Positions 34,632 through 45,028 of a stretch of DNA of 45,701 nucleotides are shown piece by piece. This stretch comes from Verrucomicrobiales bacterium. Its GTDB lineage: Bacteria; Verrucomicrobiota; Verrucomicrobiia; Limisphaerales; JAQGOV01. Each line of letters begins with the position of its first letter. Position 1 is the stretch's first letter. The notes beneath the pieces were generated by a model, which saw only the letters and a program-made list of their open reading frames with translations, ran no database searches and was not told where the DNA came from. The stretch spans positions 1-45,701 of the forward strand of contig JAQGOV010000105.1 in NCBI GenBank assembly GCA_028293425.1. The letters are read 5' to 3'. The position numbers were made by a program, and so were the translations under genes.

Positions 34632-35822
34632 TTAAAGCTGGGACGGAGCGATGGTTTCCACGTACTTAAATTGCCCATCCTTGATTGTAACAATAACCGC
34701 CGGCTTCTTGGCATCTCGGTGCTCGTCCATGGCAGTTTTTCCGGTTACCCCTTCGTAATCCTTTGTGGCCGCGATCGCATCACGCAACTGGGGTTCGGCA
34801 GTTGTTCCAGCGCGTTTAATGGAATCAAACAGCACCATGGCGGAATCATAACCCAGGGCGGCCATGGAGTCCGGAACTTTGCCAAATTTTTCTTTGTATT
34901 TCTGGAGGAAGGTTTGGACTTTCGCACCTTTGTCTTCCGGGGAGTAATGCGTGGAATAGAAACAACCTTCCATCGCCTTCTTTGTGGCTTCACCTTCAAT
35001 CAGTTCGGGAGCTTCCCACCCGTCTCCCCCAAAGATGGGCACAGTGATGCCGAGCGAGCGTGCCTGAATCGCAATCAGCCCCGCTTCCGTGTAGTAACCA
35101 GGGACAAAGACAGCATCAGGGTTTGCCCCTTTGATCGCCGTGAGCGGGGCATTATAATCCTTGTCACCGCTGCTATACTTTTGGTTCGCCACAATCTGTC
35201 CTCCATCCGCACGGAACCGCTTCTCGAAATAATCCGCCAGCCCCACGCTGTAAGCTGATTTCACATCATGGAGAATCGCCACCTTCTTTGCCTTGAGCGT
35301 GCTTTGTGCAAACTTGGCAAGCACAGCGCCCTGAAATGAGTCCAGAAAGCAAACGCGGAAAACGTAATCCCCCACCTCCGTGACCTTGGGATTGGTGGAC
35401 GAAGGGGAAATCATAGGAATTTTGCTCTGCTGGCAAATGGGGCCAGCTTCGAGGGAACGGCCGGAAGCCACTTCTCCCAGAACCGCTACGACTTTGTCGC
35501 GTGAAATAAATTTTTTCACGATGGTCGCCGATTCACCCGCTTGTGACCGGTTGTCCTCCGTGAGCAACTGGACCTTTTTTCCGAGCACTCCGCCGGCCGC
35601 GTTGACCTCATCCACCGCCAATTGGGTTCCCTTGTGCGAGGAATCGCCGAAGCTGGCTTCGCTGCCGGTTAACGATGCATATTCGCCTACCTTGATGATG
35701 TCTCCCCCTGCCCCGCCATCCGCGCTGGAACCTGGCTTGTTGCATCCCACCAAAAAAGCCAATGCGGCCGCAAGGCCCAGAAAGGTCATTGTCTGTTTTC
35801 TCATCATAAATAAGTTTCCCAT
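34632..35822 (-). CDS. livK: Branched-chain amino acid ABC transporter, substrate-binding lipoprotein
   Basis: A periplasmic type I binding protein (Leu/Ile/Val family) with a lipoprotein signal 'FLGLAAALAFLVGC'. 'GEYASLTGSEASFGDSSHKGTQLAVDEVNAAGGVLGKKVQLL' is the standard opening of the first lobe, and 'ISPSSTNPKVTE' and 'VFRVCFLDSFQGAVLAKFA' follow in order. Length 396 is usual. The lipid anchor suggests it stays at the inner membrane. Three possible ATGs lie within the first seven codons; the first is given. The actual ligand (branched-chain amino acid, amide or urea) is not certain; the symbol follows operon position. Confidence 0.92.
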   Translation of the reverse strand: MGNLFMMRKQTMTFLGLAAALAFLVGCNKPGSSADGGAGGDIIKVGEYASLTGSEASFGDSSHKGTQLAVDEVNAAGGVLGKKVQLLTEDNRSQAGESATIVKKFISRDKVVAVLGEVASGRSLEAGPICQQSKIPMISPSSTNPKVTEVGDYVFRVCFLDSFQGAVLAKFAQSTLKAKKVAILHDVKSAYSVGLADYFEKRFRADGGQIVANQKYSSGDKDYNAPLTAIKGANPDAVFVPGYYTEAGLIAIQARSLGITVPIFGGDGWEAPELIEGEATKKAMEGCFYSTHYSPEDKGAKVQTFLQKYKEKFGKVPDSMAALGYDSAMVLFDSIKRAGTTAEPQLRDAIAATKDYEGVTGKTAMDEHRDAKKPAVIVTIKDGQFKYVETIAPSQL

Positions 35823-36025
35823 CTCTGCCTTTTTTGACTCACCGAACAGGCTGCTGCAAGGACCCTAGGAAATCCGGCTCACACTTTCAACCTTCAAAGC
35901 GAGGAAGCGCGTTTGAACTAATCCTCTTCCGTCGGTATTCCGGAGCCTGACTTGCAATTCAGCATCGTCAGGCCAATCCTTAATAGATCGGAATCGAATC
36001 TTCCGGGTTTCAAAAGGGAAAAATT

Positions 36026-36475
36026 ATGCCAATCACTGGACCAGACTTGACCACACAACCTCCCCGCAGCGGACGCGTCCGCCTCGGAGGGTATTGCGTG
36101 CTGCCGCGCATGCTCGATAAAGGACGTGCCACCATCAACGGCAAAAATGGAGAGTATCATTACAACTGCCCGCTCGATCAGCGTTTCACCGCCTTCGTGG
36201 GAATTGATGCTAACGCCCTCAAGGAGCAACTCGCCGCTGGTAAGGGGGATGGTGAAATCCTCGAATGGATCAATACAAACGCCAAAACTCCACGTCGAGA
36301 CGATGAGATTGCCTCTTGGACGGCTTACATGGATCAGCGCACGCCCAGCGACGTGGATTCACGTGATTACTTCCACGAAACTCATTCCAAAATAGCTTCC
36401 AAACGGGAGGACATCGTCACCTGGTTTGACTTGCTGGATTTGGACGACTTCGTCAGCTACGGCGGCAAGGCCTGA
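36026..36475 (+). CDS. DUF5069 domain protein
   Basis: A 149-residue soluble protein that I recognise as DUF5069, common in Planctomycetes and Verrucomicrobia. Typical features are 'GRVRLGGYCVLPRMLDKGRA', 'YHYNCPLDQRFTAFVGID', and the C-terminal 'FDLLDLDDFVSYGGKA'. Function is unknown. A good ribosome-binding site, AAAGGGA, precedes the ATG. It is transcribed alone, divergent from livK, and followed by a long hairpin. Confidence 0.85.
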   Translation: MPITGPDLTTQPPRSGRVRLGGYCVLPRMLDKGRATINGKNGEYHYNCPLDQRFTAFVGIDANALKEQLAAGKGDGEILEWINTNAKTPRRDDEIASWTAYMDQRTPSDVDSRDYFHETHSKIASKREDIVTWFDLLDLDDFVSYGGKA

Positions 36476-36487
36476 GCATTAAGCAAC

Positions 36488-36518
36488 GAGCCCGATCATG
36501 CGCACGCATGTCGGGCTC
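36488..36518. terminator. Hairpin between the convergent DUF5069 and purF genes
   Basis: GAGCCCGA and TCGGGCTC frame an inner CATGCG/CGCATG pair with one bulged T. The stem is long and GC-rich and sits midway between two convergent stop codons. U-runs on either side are weak, so it may act as a two-sided terminator with lower efficiency or as a 3'-end stabiliser. Confidence 0.55.
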
Positions 36519-36553
36519 ATAATTTAAGCCTTACTTCAGCCTTCTGCCTTGCT

Positions 36554-38020
36554 TCAGAGCAGCTTGCCCTGCGCCGCCTCCAGCGCGATGACCTCGGAAA
36601 AGCTCTCACTCCGGCTGCGCCGGCGTTCCATGATGTGCTTATCCACCAACGGATCGTAAGCCACCGGATAATTCCCGTCATAGCAGGCCATGCAGAAGTT
36701 TTCCTTCGGTAGCCCTGTCGCCGCCACCATCCCCTCCTGTGAAAGGTACCCCAGCGAGTCCGCGTTCAAATACTTCCGGATCTCGTCATGGGAATGATTG
36801 GCCGCCATCAGCTTGGACCGGTCCGGGAAGTCGATCCCATACACGCAGGGATTCATGTGCGCCGGGCAACTCACTAGCACGTGGACCTCGGTCGCGCCTG
36901 CTTCCTTCAGGTTATTGACCCGGGCTTTGCAGGTCGTGCCGCGGACGATCGAATCATCCACAATAATGACCCGCTTGCCTTTCACCAACTGGGGAATCAG
37001 GTTCAGCTTCACCCGCACATTGAAGTCGCGGATGAGCTGCGACGGCTGCAGAAAGCTGCGGCCAATGTAATGGTTGCGGACAAACGCCATCTCGTAAGGA
37101 ATCCCGCTCTCCATCGAGTAGCCGAGCCCCGCGCAATTGCCGCTGTCCGGCACAGGCACCACGATATCAGCCTTAATCGGATATTCCCTGGCCAGCTGCC
37201 GACCCATATCCACGCGTACTTTGTAAACGTTCCGGTTGGCAATCGTGCTGTCCGGCCGTGCAAAATAAACGTATTCGAAAATGCAGAATGCCCGGCGTTC
37301 CTGAAGCGGAAATGCCTGGATGCTGGTCAAGCCGTCCTTGTTGATGATAACAATCTCACCGGGTTCAACATCGCGGACGAGCTTGGCGTTAATCAGGTCG
37401 AATGCGCAGGTTTCACTGGCGAGCACCCAGGAGTCGCCGACTTTGCCAATCGAGAGCGGCCGGAAACCATGTGGATCGCGCACGCCGATCAGTTCGTGAT
37501 CGGTCATGATCACCAGCGAATACGCGCCTTCAATCTGCTGAACTGTCCGTAAAAGATTATTGCGGCTGCCCCCGGCGGTCGGCTGCGCCATCAAGTGAAG
37601 AATAATCTCGCTGTCCACCGAGGTTTGAAAAATCGAGCCGTTGGCTTCCAGTTCCTCACGCAATTGATTCGCGTTTGTCAGGTTGCCGTTATGCGCAATC
37701 GCGATTTGCCCGCGCGCGCAGTCCACCGTCAACGGCTGGGCATTGCGGATATGCGAGGAGCCGGTCGTGGAATAGCGCGTGTGACCCACCGCCATGCTTC
37801 CGACAAGGTCATGCAGCACGGAGCCATTAAAGACCTGCGACACCAATCCCATCCCGCGATGGGTCCGGAACTGGTTGCCGTCTGAGACGACGATGCCCGC
37901 ACTTTCTTGACCGCGATGTTGCAGCGCGTAGAGACCGTAATAGGTCAGCTCCGCTGCGTTCGGGTGGCCGTAAATGCCGAAAACGCCACAGTAATGCTTA
38001 GGGTATTCTTGCTCTTCCAT
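36554..38020 (-). CDS. purF: Amidophosphoribosyltransferase
   Basis: A 488-residue enzyme that makes phosphoribosylamine from PRPP and glutamine, the first step of purine synthesis. A short propeptide precedes the N-terminal nucleophile Cys11 in 'HYCGVFGIYGH'. The glutaminase domain has 'ALQHRGQESAG' and 'HTRYSTTGSS'. The transferase domain has the PRPP loop 'VIIVDDSIVRGTT'. Cys residues in 'FCIFEYVYFARPD', 'CPAHMNPCVYGIDFPD' and 'FCMACYDGNYP' match the iron-sulfur type of PurF known from Bacillus. It lies 3 bp after purL and is probably cotranscribed. Confidence 0.96.
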   Translation of the reverse strand: MEEQEYPKHYCGVFGIYGHPNAAELTYYGLYALQHRGQESAGIVVSDGNQFRTHRGMGLVSQVFNGSVLHDLVGSMAVGHTRYSTTGSSHIRNAQPLTVDCARGQIAIAHNGNLTNANQLREELEANGSIFQTSVDSEIILHLMAQPTAGGSRNNLLRTVQQIEGAYSLVIMTDHELIGVRDPHGFRPLSIGKVGDSWVLASETCAFDLINAKLVRDVEPGEIVIINKDGLTSIQAFPLQERRAFCIFEYVYFARPDSTIANRNVYKVRVDMGRQLAREYPIKADIVVPVPDSGNCAGLGYSMESGIPYEMAFVRNHYIGRSFLQPSQLIRDFNVRVKLNLIPQLVKGKRVIIVDDSIVRGTTCKARVNNLKEAGATEVHVLVSCPAHMNPCVYGIDFPDRSKLMAANHSHDEIRKYLNADSLGYLSQEGMVAATGLPKENFCMACYDGNYPVAYDPLVDKHIMERRRSRSESFSEVIALEAAQGKLL

Positions 38021-38023
38021 GTC

Positions 38024-40333
38024 TCAACGCATCGCTCGCGCAATGCTATTCCACCAAAGGTCATGTAACTCGGCCAGGTTCCAAACCAATTCCTGGCCCG
38101 CTACTTTGATCTTCAGATTTGTGCCACCCACCGTGCCCAGTCTCGTGGCGCTCACACCCATCAGTTTCGTCCGCTCAACCACTTTTACCGCATCCAACGG
38201 CTTCACTGAAATCACAACGCGATTTTGGCTTTCACCGAACAAAGCCGCATCCACTCTTTTAGCCGACAAACCAGCCAAATCGCCCAAATCAATCTCTGCA
38301 CCAATCAACCGCGGAGTTTCACGTGCAATCTGCTGTGAGATGGACGATTCCGCAAGGGCCACCCCCAAACCTCCCTCGCTGCAATCATGCGCGCTCTTGA
38401 CCAGACCGGACTGAATGAGGCCAAGCAATGTCGTATGCAGCGTTTTGGCCTTTTCCAGGTCCATGGGCGGTGGGTTCCCTGTCTTTTTCCCATGCACCAC
38501 CTGCAGAAAAGCGCTTCCACCCAAGCCCTGAAGTGAATCAGTTGAATTCACTAGGTCTCCGAGCAGAATGATCACGTCGCCTTCATCCTTAAACCATTGC
38601 GTCGTGATGTGCTCGGGTTTCTCAACAATCCCTACCACCGCCACAGTCGGGGTAGGATCGATCGGCCCCGCCGGGCTTTGGTTATAAAGCGAGCAATTGC
38701 CACCGGTGACCGGCGCATTAAACGCTTTGCACGCTTCTGCCAGGCCGCGCACGCTCTCCTTAAGCTGATAGAAAAGCTCCGGCTTATGCGGATTCGCAAA
38801 ATTGAGGTTATCCGTCACTCCCAGCGGGCTGGCGCCGGAACACGCGAGATTGCGGCAAGCTTCGGCCACCGCGATTTTGCTCCCTTCGTAAGGGTCCAGG
38901 TAAACATACACCGCGTTGCAATCCACCGTCATCGCGATGTATTTATCGGGGACGGGCTTGCCATTGGAGGATTCAGGCAGCGAATCGCTCTTGATCCGGA
39001 TGACCGCGGCATCACTGCCCGGGCAGACCGCCGAACCATCGCGCACCATGTGATCGTACTGCCGATAAACCCAGTTCTTCGACGCAATCGTCGGCCAAGC
39101 CAAAAGCGCTTTGAGATTTTCCGCGGCGTTGCTCGTATCCTGCACACCTTCCAAGGTGAACGAACGCACTTCTTTGAAATACGCAGGTTCCTGGGACTCG
39201 CGGTGGTAAATGGGCGCTTCATCCGCCAGCTTCTTCGCGGGCACATCGGCCACCACTTTGCCGTGATGTTTTACCACCATCTGCCCGGTATCTGTTACGA
39301 AACCGACCTCTGCCCAAGGCAAATCCCATTTATCAAAAATCCGCTTCACTTCCTCTTCCCGGCCCTTCTTCACGATGATCAGCATGCGCTCCTGGGATTC
39401 GGAGAGCATAATCTCGTAGGAAGTCATGTTCGGCCCCCGTTGCGGGACCTTGTCCAGTTCGATCTCAATCCCTGTTCCAGCGCGTGCCGCCGTCTCGCAC
39501 GTGGAACACGTCAACCCGGCCGCCCCCATATCCTGGATGCCTGCTACGGCGTCCGTTGCCAGCAATTCCAGGCAAGCTTCGCAAACCAGCTTCTCCATGA
39601 ACGGATCGCCCACCTGCACCGCTCCACGCTGTTGCTCAGACGATTCCTCGGTCAAATCCTGCGAAGCGAATGCCGCGCCCGCCAAACCATCGCGACCAGT
39701 CGCTGGCCCAACGTAGAAAACCGGGTTCCCCACGCCTTTGGCCGCACCGCGAGCAATCTGATCGTGACGCAGCACGCCCAGGCAGAAAGCGTTTACCAAG
39801 GGGTTGCCTTCGTACGATTTATCGAAATAAACCTCGCCTGCCACGGTCGGAATGCCGAAGCAATTGCCATAATGCGCAATCCCGCTCACCACGCCGCTGA
39901 AAAGCCGTCGCACTTCCGGATTCGAAAGCTCGCCAAAGCGTAAGGAATTCAGCGCCGCCACCGGACGCGCACCCATCGTAAAAATATCCCGGATAATCCC
40001 ACCCACGCCCGTGGCCGCACCCTGGAAAGGCTCCACCGCGCTCGGATGATTATGCGATTCGATTTTAAAAGCGATCGCCAGGTTGTCCCCAATGTCGATG
40101 ATGCCCGCGTTTTCCTCCCCTGCCCCAACCAGGATTCTTGGAGACTTCGTCGGAAACGTTTTTAAAAGAGGACGCGTGTTTTTGTACGAGCAATGCTCGC
40201 TCCACATCACCGAGAAGATGCCCAGTTCGGTATAGGAAGGTTCGCGGCCGAGAATGTCCTTAATGCGTTGATATTCCTCAGGCGTCAGGTTGTGTTTGGC
40301 AACCAGTTCTGGTGTTATTGTAGGCTCTTGCAT
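38024..40333 (-). CDS. purL: Phosphoribosylformylglycinamidine synthase subunit PurL
   Basis: At 769 residues this is the medium form of PurL that works with PurQ and PurS. Typical segments are '[19 protein letters not shown]', '[36 protein letters not shown]', '[20 protein letters not shown]', '[14 protein letters not shown]' and '[18 protein letters not shown]'. It converts FGAR to FGAM using ATP and ammonia. purQ and purS are not in this window, so they must be elsewhere. It starts a two-gene unit with purF. Confidence 0.96.
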   Translation of the reverse strand: MQEPTITPELVAKHNLTPEEYQRIKDILGREPSYTELGIFSVMWSEHCSYKNTRPLLKTFPTKSPRILVGAGEENAGIIDIGDNLAIAFKIESHNHPSAVEPFQGAATGVGGIIRDIFTMGARPVAALNSLRFGELSNPEVRRLFSGVVSGIAHYGNCFGIPTVAGEVYFDKSYEGNPLVNAFCLGVLRHDQIARGAAKGVGNPVFYVGPATGRDGLAGAAFASQDLTEESSEQQRGAVQVGDPFMEKLVCEACLELLATDAVAGIQDMGAAGLTCSTCETAARAGTGIEIELDKVPQRGPNMTSYEIMLSESQERMLIIVKKGREEEVKRIFDKWDLPWAEVGFVTDTGQMVVKHHGKVVADVPAKKLADEAPIYHRESQEPAYFKEVRSFTLEGVQDTSNAAENLKALLAWPTIASKNWVYRQYDHMVRDGSAVCPGSDAAVIRIKSDSLPESSNGKPVPDKYIAMTVDCNAVYVYLDPYEGSKIAVAEACRNLACSGASPLGVTDNLNFANPHKPELFYQLKESVRGLAEACKAFNAPVTGGNCSLYNQSPAGPIDPTPTVAVVGIVEKPEHITTQWFKDEGDVIILLGDLVNSTDSLQGLGGSAFLQVVHGKKTGNPPPMDLEKAKTLHTTLLGLIQSGLVKSAHDCSEGGLGVALAESSISQQIARETPRLIGAEIDLGDLAGLSAKRVDAALFGESQNRVVISVKPLDAVKVVERTKLMGVSATRLGTVGGTNLKIKVAGQELVWNLAELHDLWWNSIARAMR

Positions 40334-40733
40334 CTGTTAAAACCGTTCTCAATCCACAATGCGCGCGGAAGCATGAAGCTTCTTTTGCAAAAAACAAGAA
40401 AATGCGCACTATCGCAAATTGCGACCCATAAACCTGCCGATTTCTTCCGATTTCCCTGGGCCGCGTGCATTCAATAGAGGCCGGTAAAAAGACCAGAAAA
40501 AGTCCCTTTGCGCAAGGGCCGAGGCGAGGTTTTTTTACGCGCTGGGACCGCTATGAAACAGAAAGATTTAGGGACAGAAAATCGGTGCGGTTCGGAACTT
40601 CAACAGGAGAGAACGCAACGAGCAGAGCTTACCAAGGAGATTACCGGTTTTCCCTTTTTGTTCTCAACAACTCCAGTTGGACCAACCCGATGCGCATCCC
40701 TTTGCGTTCATGAGCGTTCAACGTCCGACAACG
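40334..40733. other. Gene-free stretch between purL and the 77-residue protein gene
   Basis: This 400-bp region holds the upstream sequence of purL at its left end and the putative minus-strand terminator near 40500. The plus-strand ORFs in the track (82 and 85 residues) share no recognisable features and look like chance. No purine riboswitch landmark was seen. Confidence 0.45.
40490..40518 (-). terminator. Possible intrinsic terminator (minus strand)
   Basis: CCCTT-TGCGC-AAGGG (40504-40518) forms a short hairpin. On the minus strand it is followed by ACTTTTTCTGG. It could end the transcript of the small gene at 40734, although more than 200 bp separate them. Confidence 0.45.
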
Positions 40734-40967
40734 TTAGGCCGCCTGAAGCATTTCGATTTTGTTAATGTGGATGAGGGGCACGTGCACCACTTGATCCACA
40801 ATCCCATCCGGCCCAACGACAGCGGCCAGCGTGATCATCGACCGTCCCGGAAGAACAAAATCCTCGTGCATAATGTCGTAGGTAGAGCCCCCGGTCACGT
40901 AAATGCGAAACGGGATAAAAGGTTTTGCTTCAAGCAGGTTCTTGAACTCTTCCGGACGCATAACCAA
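40734..40967 (-). CDS. Small conserved protein of unknown function
   Basis: The 77-residue protein has the pattern 'EEFKNLLEAKPFIPFRIYVTGGSTYDIMHEDFVLPGRSMI', which I recognise from short proteins frequent in Planctomycetes and Verrucomicrobia, although I know no function. It appears to be a small beta-rich fold with a central 'PFRI.V..G..YDI.H' core. The start could be either Met1 or Met3. It stands alone next to the toxin-antitoxin-like cassette. Confidence 0.7.
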   Translation of the reverse strand: MVMRPEEFKNLLEAKPFIPFRIYVTGGSTYDIMHEDFVLPGRSMITLAAVVGPDGIVDQVVHVPLIHINKIEMLQAA

Positions 40968-41012
40968 AGCTTAAAAGTTTTCCAGGCTGTGTCAATGCCT
41001 CCTCGGTTTCGT

Positions 41013-41032
41013 CATTCTGGTTTCGTCATTAA
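41013..41032 (+). repeat. Left 20-bp direct repeat flanking the toxin-antitoxin-like cassette
   Basis: CATTCTGGTTTCGTCATTAA is identical to the copy at 41918-41937. A second partial copy, GGTTTCGTCATT, precedes it in tandem at 41005. The core TTTCGTCATT is also related to the heptamer array at the window end. Confidence 0.85.
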
Positions 41033-41036
41033 TAAA

Positions 41037-41417
41037 CTACGCCGCCCGCTTCAGCAGGTAATTGAGCGAGATTTCTTTATCGTATAATGCACGGATCAGG
41101 AGGTTGATGCTCCGACTCGGCCGCTGTTTGCCAGTTTCCCAGCGCGTCCAGCTCTTCTCGCCCACTTGAAAAAGCTCCCCCATTTCCTTTTGGCTATATC
41201 CGTGGCGCTCGCGCAGTTCTTTGAGTTGGGCTGGTAAGAGAAGCCCCATACAGCGAGCTTTGGTGTTATCAATAATATCGTGAGCCTCTGCTGTTAGCAG
41301 CCACTCTTTAAGTTCCTCATCCCACTCAAGTGGGATCGTAACCATTACTCGCTCCGCCACTCCCGTGCCTTCGAGGTTTGGAATCAACACTTCAAATTCT
41401 TCGTTTTTAGTCTTCAT
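41037..41417 (-). CDS. Antitoxin-like HTH protein (MqsA/YgiT-type C-terminal domain)
   Basis: A 126-residue protein whose C-terminal half is an HTH of the YgiT/MqsA type: 'LKELRERHGYSQKEMGELFQVGEKSWTRWETGKQRPSRSINLLIRAL'. The 'GEKSWTRWE.G...PSRS' stretch is diagnostic. The N-terminal half is short ('IPLEWDEELKEWLLTAEAHDII') and lacks the zinc-binding CxxC pairs of full MqsA. It lies 16 bp after a 117-residue gene with its own start, an operon like many type II toxin-antitoxin pairs with the toxin first. The ATG at 41417 is chosen because the upstream extension of the track ORF overlaps the partner gene. DNA binding to the palindrome at 41836 is inferred. Confidence 0.8.
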   Translation of the reverse strand: MKTKNEEFEVLIPNLEGTGVAERVMVTIPLEWDEELKEWLLTAEAHDIIDNTKARCMGLLLPAQLKELRERHGYSQKEMGELFQVGEKSWTRWETGKQRPSRSINLLIRALYDKEISLNYLLKRAA

Positions 41418-41433
41418 AAAACGTGCCTGTTGG

Positions 41434-41787
41434 TCATTCACAGGAAAGATTGGTGAACTGAGCCAGGTGTGCAGAGAATACAACGATACGCTTTCGATCA
41501 TTTCGCAACAGAATTTTCCCGTAGAATCGCCTGTTCTGGAATGGAAATAGAAATTCGTATGTCTCTCCTGGCGGATTATCCAGGTCGATCGGGCAGCCCG
41601 TTGCAGCGGAGGCAGACAGAAAATCTCTAATCGCTTCATACACCTCATATTTCCAAGCGAATCCAGACCCAGCTTTGTACCGATTCTCCGCATCAATGGT
41701 CCAACGAATGAGAGTTCCGGTCCCCTCAGTGGCCAGAATGGCGCACACCGTCTGCCTCCACATTTCTGGTATCTCGATTTGTGCCAT
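41434..41787 (-). CDS. Unrecognised small protein, putative toxin partner
   Basis: A 117-residue protein with no family I can name with certainty. The N-terminal half is helical ('WRQTVCAILATEG', 'YEVYEAIRDFLSAS'). The C-terminal half is a beta hairpin series 'GETYEFLFPFQNRRFYGKILLRNDRKRIVVFSAHLAQ', whose 'F.GR..YGKI.L...G..IVVFSAH' style recalls small RelE/MqsR-like RNase toxins. It is the first gene before an HTH antitoxin-like gene with a 16-bp gap, which is the main reason to call it a toxin. It carries no signal peptide. Alternative: a regulatory partner without toxicity. Confidence 0.6.
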   Translation of the reverse strand: MAQIEIPEMWRQTVCAILATEGTGTLIRWTIDAENRYKAGSGFAWKYEVYEAIRDFLSASAATGCPIDLDNPPGETYEFLFPFQNRRFYGKILLRNDRKRIVVFSAHLAQFTNLSCE

Positions 41788-41830
41788 TGCGTAAACCGCT
41801 TAGTCGCCCTTTGCTCCATTCACCTGAGAA

Positions 41831-41859
41831 ATCATGGTATCAATTGATACCTCCGTCAA
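41831..41859 (-). promoter_or_regulatory. Sigma70-like promoter of the toxin-antitoxin-like pair
   Basis: On the minus strand TTGACG (41854-41859) is followed by exactly 17 bp and then CATGAT (41831-41836), 43 bp before the first gene's ATG. The 16-bp perfect palindrome fills the spacer. -35 matches consensus at 5 of 6 and -10 at 4 of 6 positions. Confidence 0.65.
41836..41851. promoter_or_regulatory. Perfect 16-bp palindrome, likely operator
   Basis: GGTATCAATTGATACC is a perfect inverted repeat lying inside the spacer between the -35 and -10 elements of the cassette promoter. It is the obvious candidate binding site for the HTH antitoxin and would exclude RNA polymerase. A second, shorter pair, AGTCA-TAAGC-TGACT, sits just upstream at 41859-41873. 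Confidence 0.75.
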
Positions 41860-41917
41860 GTCATAAGCTGACTCAATTTGCCTCCCCTCGCGACTAATAA
41901 TCCGGCTCGTCATTCTC

Positions 41918-41937
41918 CATTCTGGTTTCGTCATTAA
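41918..41937 (+). repeat. Right 20-bp direct repeat flanking the toxin-antitoxin-like cassette
   Basis: CATTCTGGTTTCGTCATTAA matches the left copy at 41013-41032 in all 20 positions and in the same orientation. The two copies bracket the two genes and their promoter, 905 bp apart. Confidence 0.85.
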
Positions 41938-42009
41938 CCAGTCCCATCCCGACGTCACCGCAGAAAAAATCTGGCGATATTTCGGGACCTTGCGCACGCT
42001 TATTCCACC

Positions 42010-42468
42010 ATGAAAACTGTTGAAGGCTATTTTCTGATCCGGCCGGAAGACTTGCACTGGCGGCTTTCCAACATGATGAAGATTCCGAATGCGGATTTCC
42101 TGGAGCGAACCAAAAGCGAACTCCTGGGCGCACGGCTCTGGCGTATGCCGCCGCACAGTGCCAACACCCTGCATAAACACATTCGGGCCGAGGAATTTTA
42201 TTTTGTGCTGGAAGGCGTGGGCCGAATGCGGGTAGGCCAGGAAACTCTGACGGTGCCCAAGCATGGCGGCGTGCTGGTCGGACCCGGCGAGTTGCGCCAG
42301 GTGTTCAATGACACGGACGCCGACGTGCTATGGCTGATCGTCGGCGCGCCGGAAGAACCAGAATTGCTTCCGGGCGCACAGGCCGACAAGTCGGCCTTTT
42401 ATCCGGTGGATCCAAAAAAATTGCCCCCCGAGTTGGAGGGCAAGGAATGGCCGCCGAAACAGCCGTGA
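42010..42468 (+). CDS. Cupin-domain protein
   Basis: A 152-residue single-domain cupin. Motif 1 is 'LHKHIRAEEFYFVLEGVGRMRV' with its metal-binding His and Glu residues; motif 2 is 'GVLVGPGELRQVFNDTDAD', where the usual motif-2 His is not obvious, so the metal site may be incomplete. The tail 'YPVDPKKLPPELEGKEWPPKQP' is also found as a remnant at the window end. Cupins of this type include sugar isomerases and small-molecule-binding proteins; the ligand is unknown. It is divergent from the toxin-antitoxin-like pair. Confidence 0.83.
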   Translation: MKTVEGYFLIRPEDLHWRLSNMMKIPNADFLERTKSELLGARLWRMPPHSANTLHKHIRAEEFYFVLEGVGRMRVGQETLTVPKHGGVLVGPGELRQVFNDTDADVLWLIVGAPEEPELLPGAQADKSAFYPVDPKKLPPELEGKEWPPKQP

Positions 42469-42480
42469 ACAATCAGTGAT

Positions 42481-43014
42481 CTATACGAGCACGACAGGCG
42501 TCTCACCGAACATGGAGTGCTCCTCGGTGGGCATGGATTCGTCAGTCCCGCAGAAATCCTCGCCTCCTGACGTTTGCAGAATGGTTTGGGCGCGATTGAT
42601 TTCGTCGGTGTGTTCGGTGTGAAAAGAAATCAGCACGCTGCCTTGCTTGATTTTCCGCTGAAAGGATTTGGCTTCTGTTTCCGGGACTCCCAGCCCCATC
42701 AGGCTGCGTCCGATCCTGCTCGAGGCAGGGCCCTCGGCCCGTTTCAATGCTCGCGCAATTGGACCAGCCGCAACGTATCCAGGAACGCTTGCCTCGCCAC
42801 TCCCCTGCAACCAGGCGAGTTCACCACTAAGAGGCGTTGGGCCACTGGCAGCTACGACAGGCTCCTGTCCGACACTCGCGGCTGCATCCACCACTTCATC
42901 AGAATACAGCGCCGAAATATCGTGGTTTTGGAACCCTCGGTTTTTGAGCCAATACATCACTTTTCCGGCCTGATGTTGGGATTTAACGAGGCAGAAGATA
43001 GCTTTTCTAGACAT
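42481..43014 (-). CDS. General-stress-like protein with N-terminal YflT-type domain
   Basis: The product from ATG 43014 has 177 residues. It begins 'AIFCLVKSQHQAGKVMYWLKNRGFQNHDISALYSDE', a pattern seen in YflT/heat-induced stress proteins that share a small alpha/beta fold. A long middle part, Gly/Ala-rich, recalls a membrane-inserted or phasin-like segment ('VPGYVAAGPIARAL'). A second alpha/beta piece 'GSVLISFHTEHTDEINRAQTIL' follows, typical of proteins that contain 'AKRYEEKIKxG.ilvsv'. The track's extra 24 N-terminal residues overlap groEL and are rejected. It lies 23 bp after groEL and so is probably part of the heat-shock transcript. Confidence 0.75.
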   Translation of the reverse strand: MSRKAIFCLVKSQHQAGKVMYWLKNRGFQNHDISALYSDEVVDAAASVGQEPVVAASGPTPLSGELAWLQGSGEASVPGYVAAGPIARALKRAEGPASSRIGRSLMGLGVPETEAKSFQRKIKQGSVLISFHTEHTDEINRAQTILQTSGGEDFCGTDESMPTEEHSMFGETPVVLV

Positions 43015-43037
43015 AATTGTTAATTGATTTGTAGCGC

Positions 43038-44687
<1,650 letters not shown>

Positions 44688-44978
44688 TTAGTTAAGGATA
44701 GCCAGGATGTCGTCTGAGGTGACGACCTTGTAATCCTTGCCATTCAATTTGATTTCCGTGCCGCCATACTTGCTCATCAGTACGCGGTCGCCTTTTTTCA
44801 TTTCAAAAGGCACCTTCTTGCCGTCGTCATCGGTCTTGCCCGTCCCGAGCGCGATCACCACGCATTCCATCGATTTCTCCTTGGCGGTATCCGGGATAAT
44901 AATCCGGCTTTTGCTCGCTTGCTTCTCTTCAACCGGTTCCACGAGAATTCGATCACCGACGGGTCTTACATTCGTCAT
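44688..44978 (-). CDS. groES: Co-chaperonin GroES (10 kDa)
   Basis: A 96-residue co-chaperonin. It shows 'VRPVGDRILVEPVEEKQASKSRIIIPDTAKEKSMECVVIALGTGK' with the mobile loop, 'VPFEMKKGDRVLMSKYGGTEIKLNGKDYKVVTSDDILAIL' and the standard length. It caps the GroEL ring. It is the first gene of the groES-groEL-stress-protein unit. No CIRCE element (HrcA site) is found upstream; an imperfect 17-bp inverted repeat takes its place. Confidence 0.97.
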   Translation of the reverse strand: MTNVRPVGDRILVEPVEEKQASKSRIIIPDTAKEKSMECVVIALGTGKTDDDGKKVPFEMKKGDRVLMSKYGGTEIKLNGKDYKVVTSDDILAILN

Positions 44979-45028
44979 AATTACTTTATTACTTTCTTCG
45001 AGCTTGTTTTAGAAATAGGACGGTTTCC

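Noticed and set aside
38597-39943. 448-residue plus-strand ORF opposite purL
   Set aside because: It is a shadow of purL: rich in Arg and His, with no recognisable domain, and purL is certain.
40465-40765. Two overlapping plus-strand ORFs (82 and 85 residues)
   Set aside because: Charged random composition and no start signal; the region more likely holds a minus-strand terminator.
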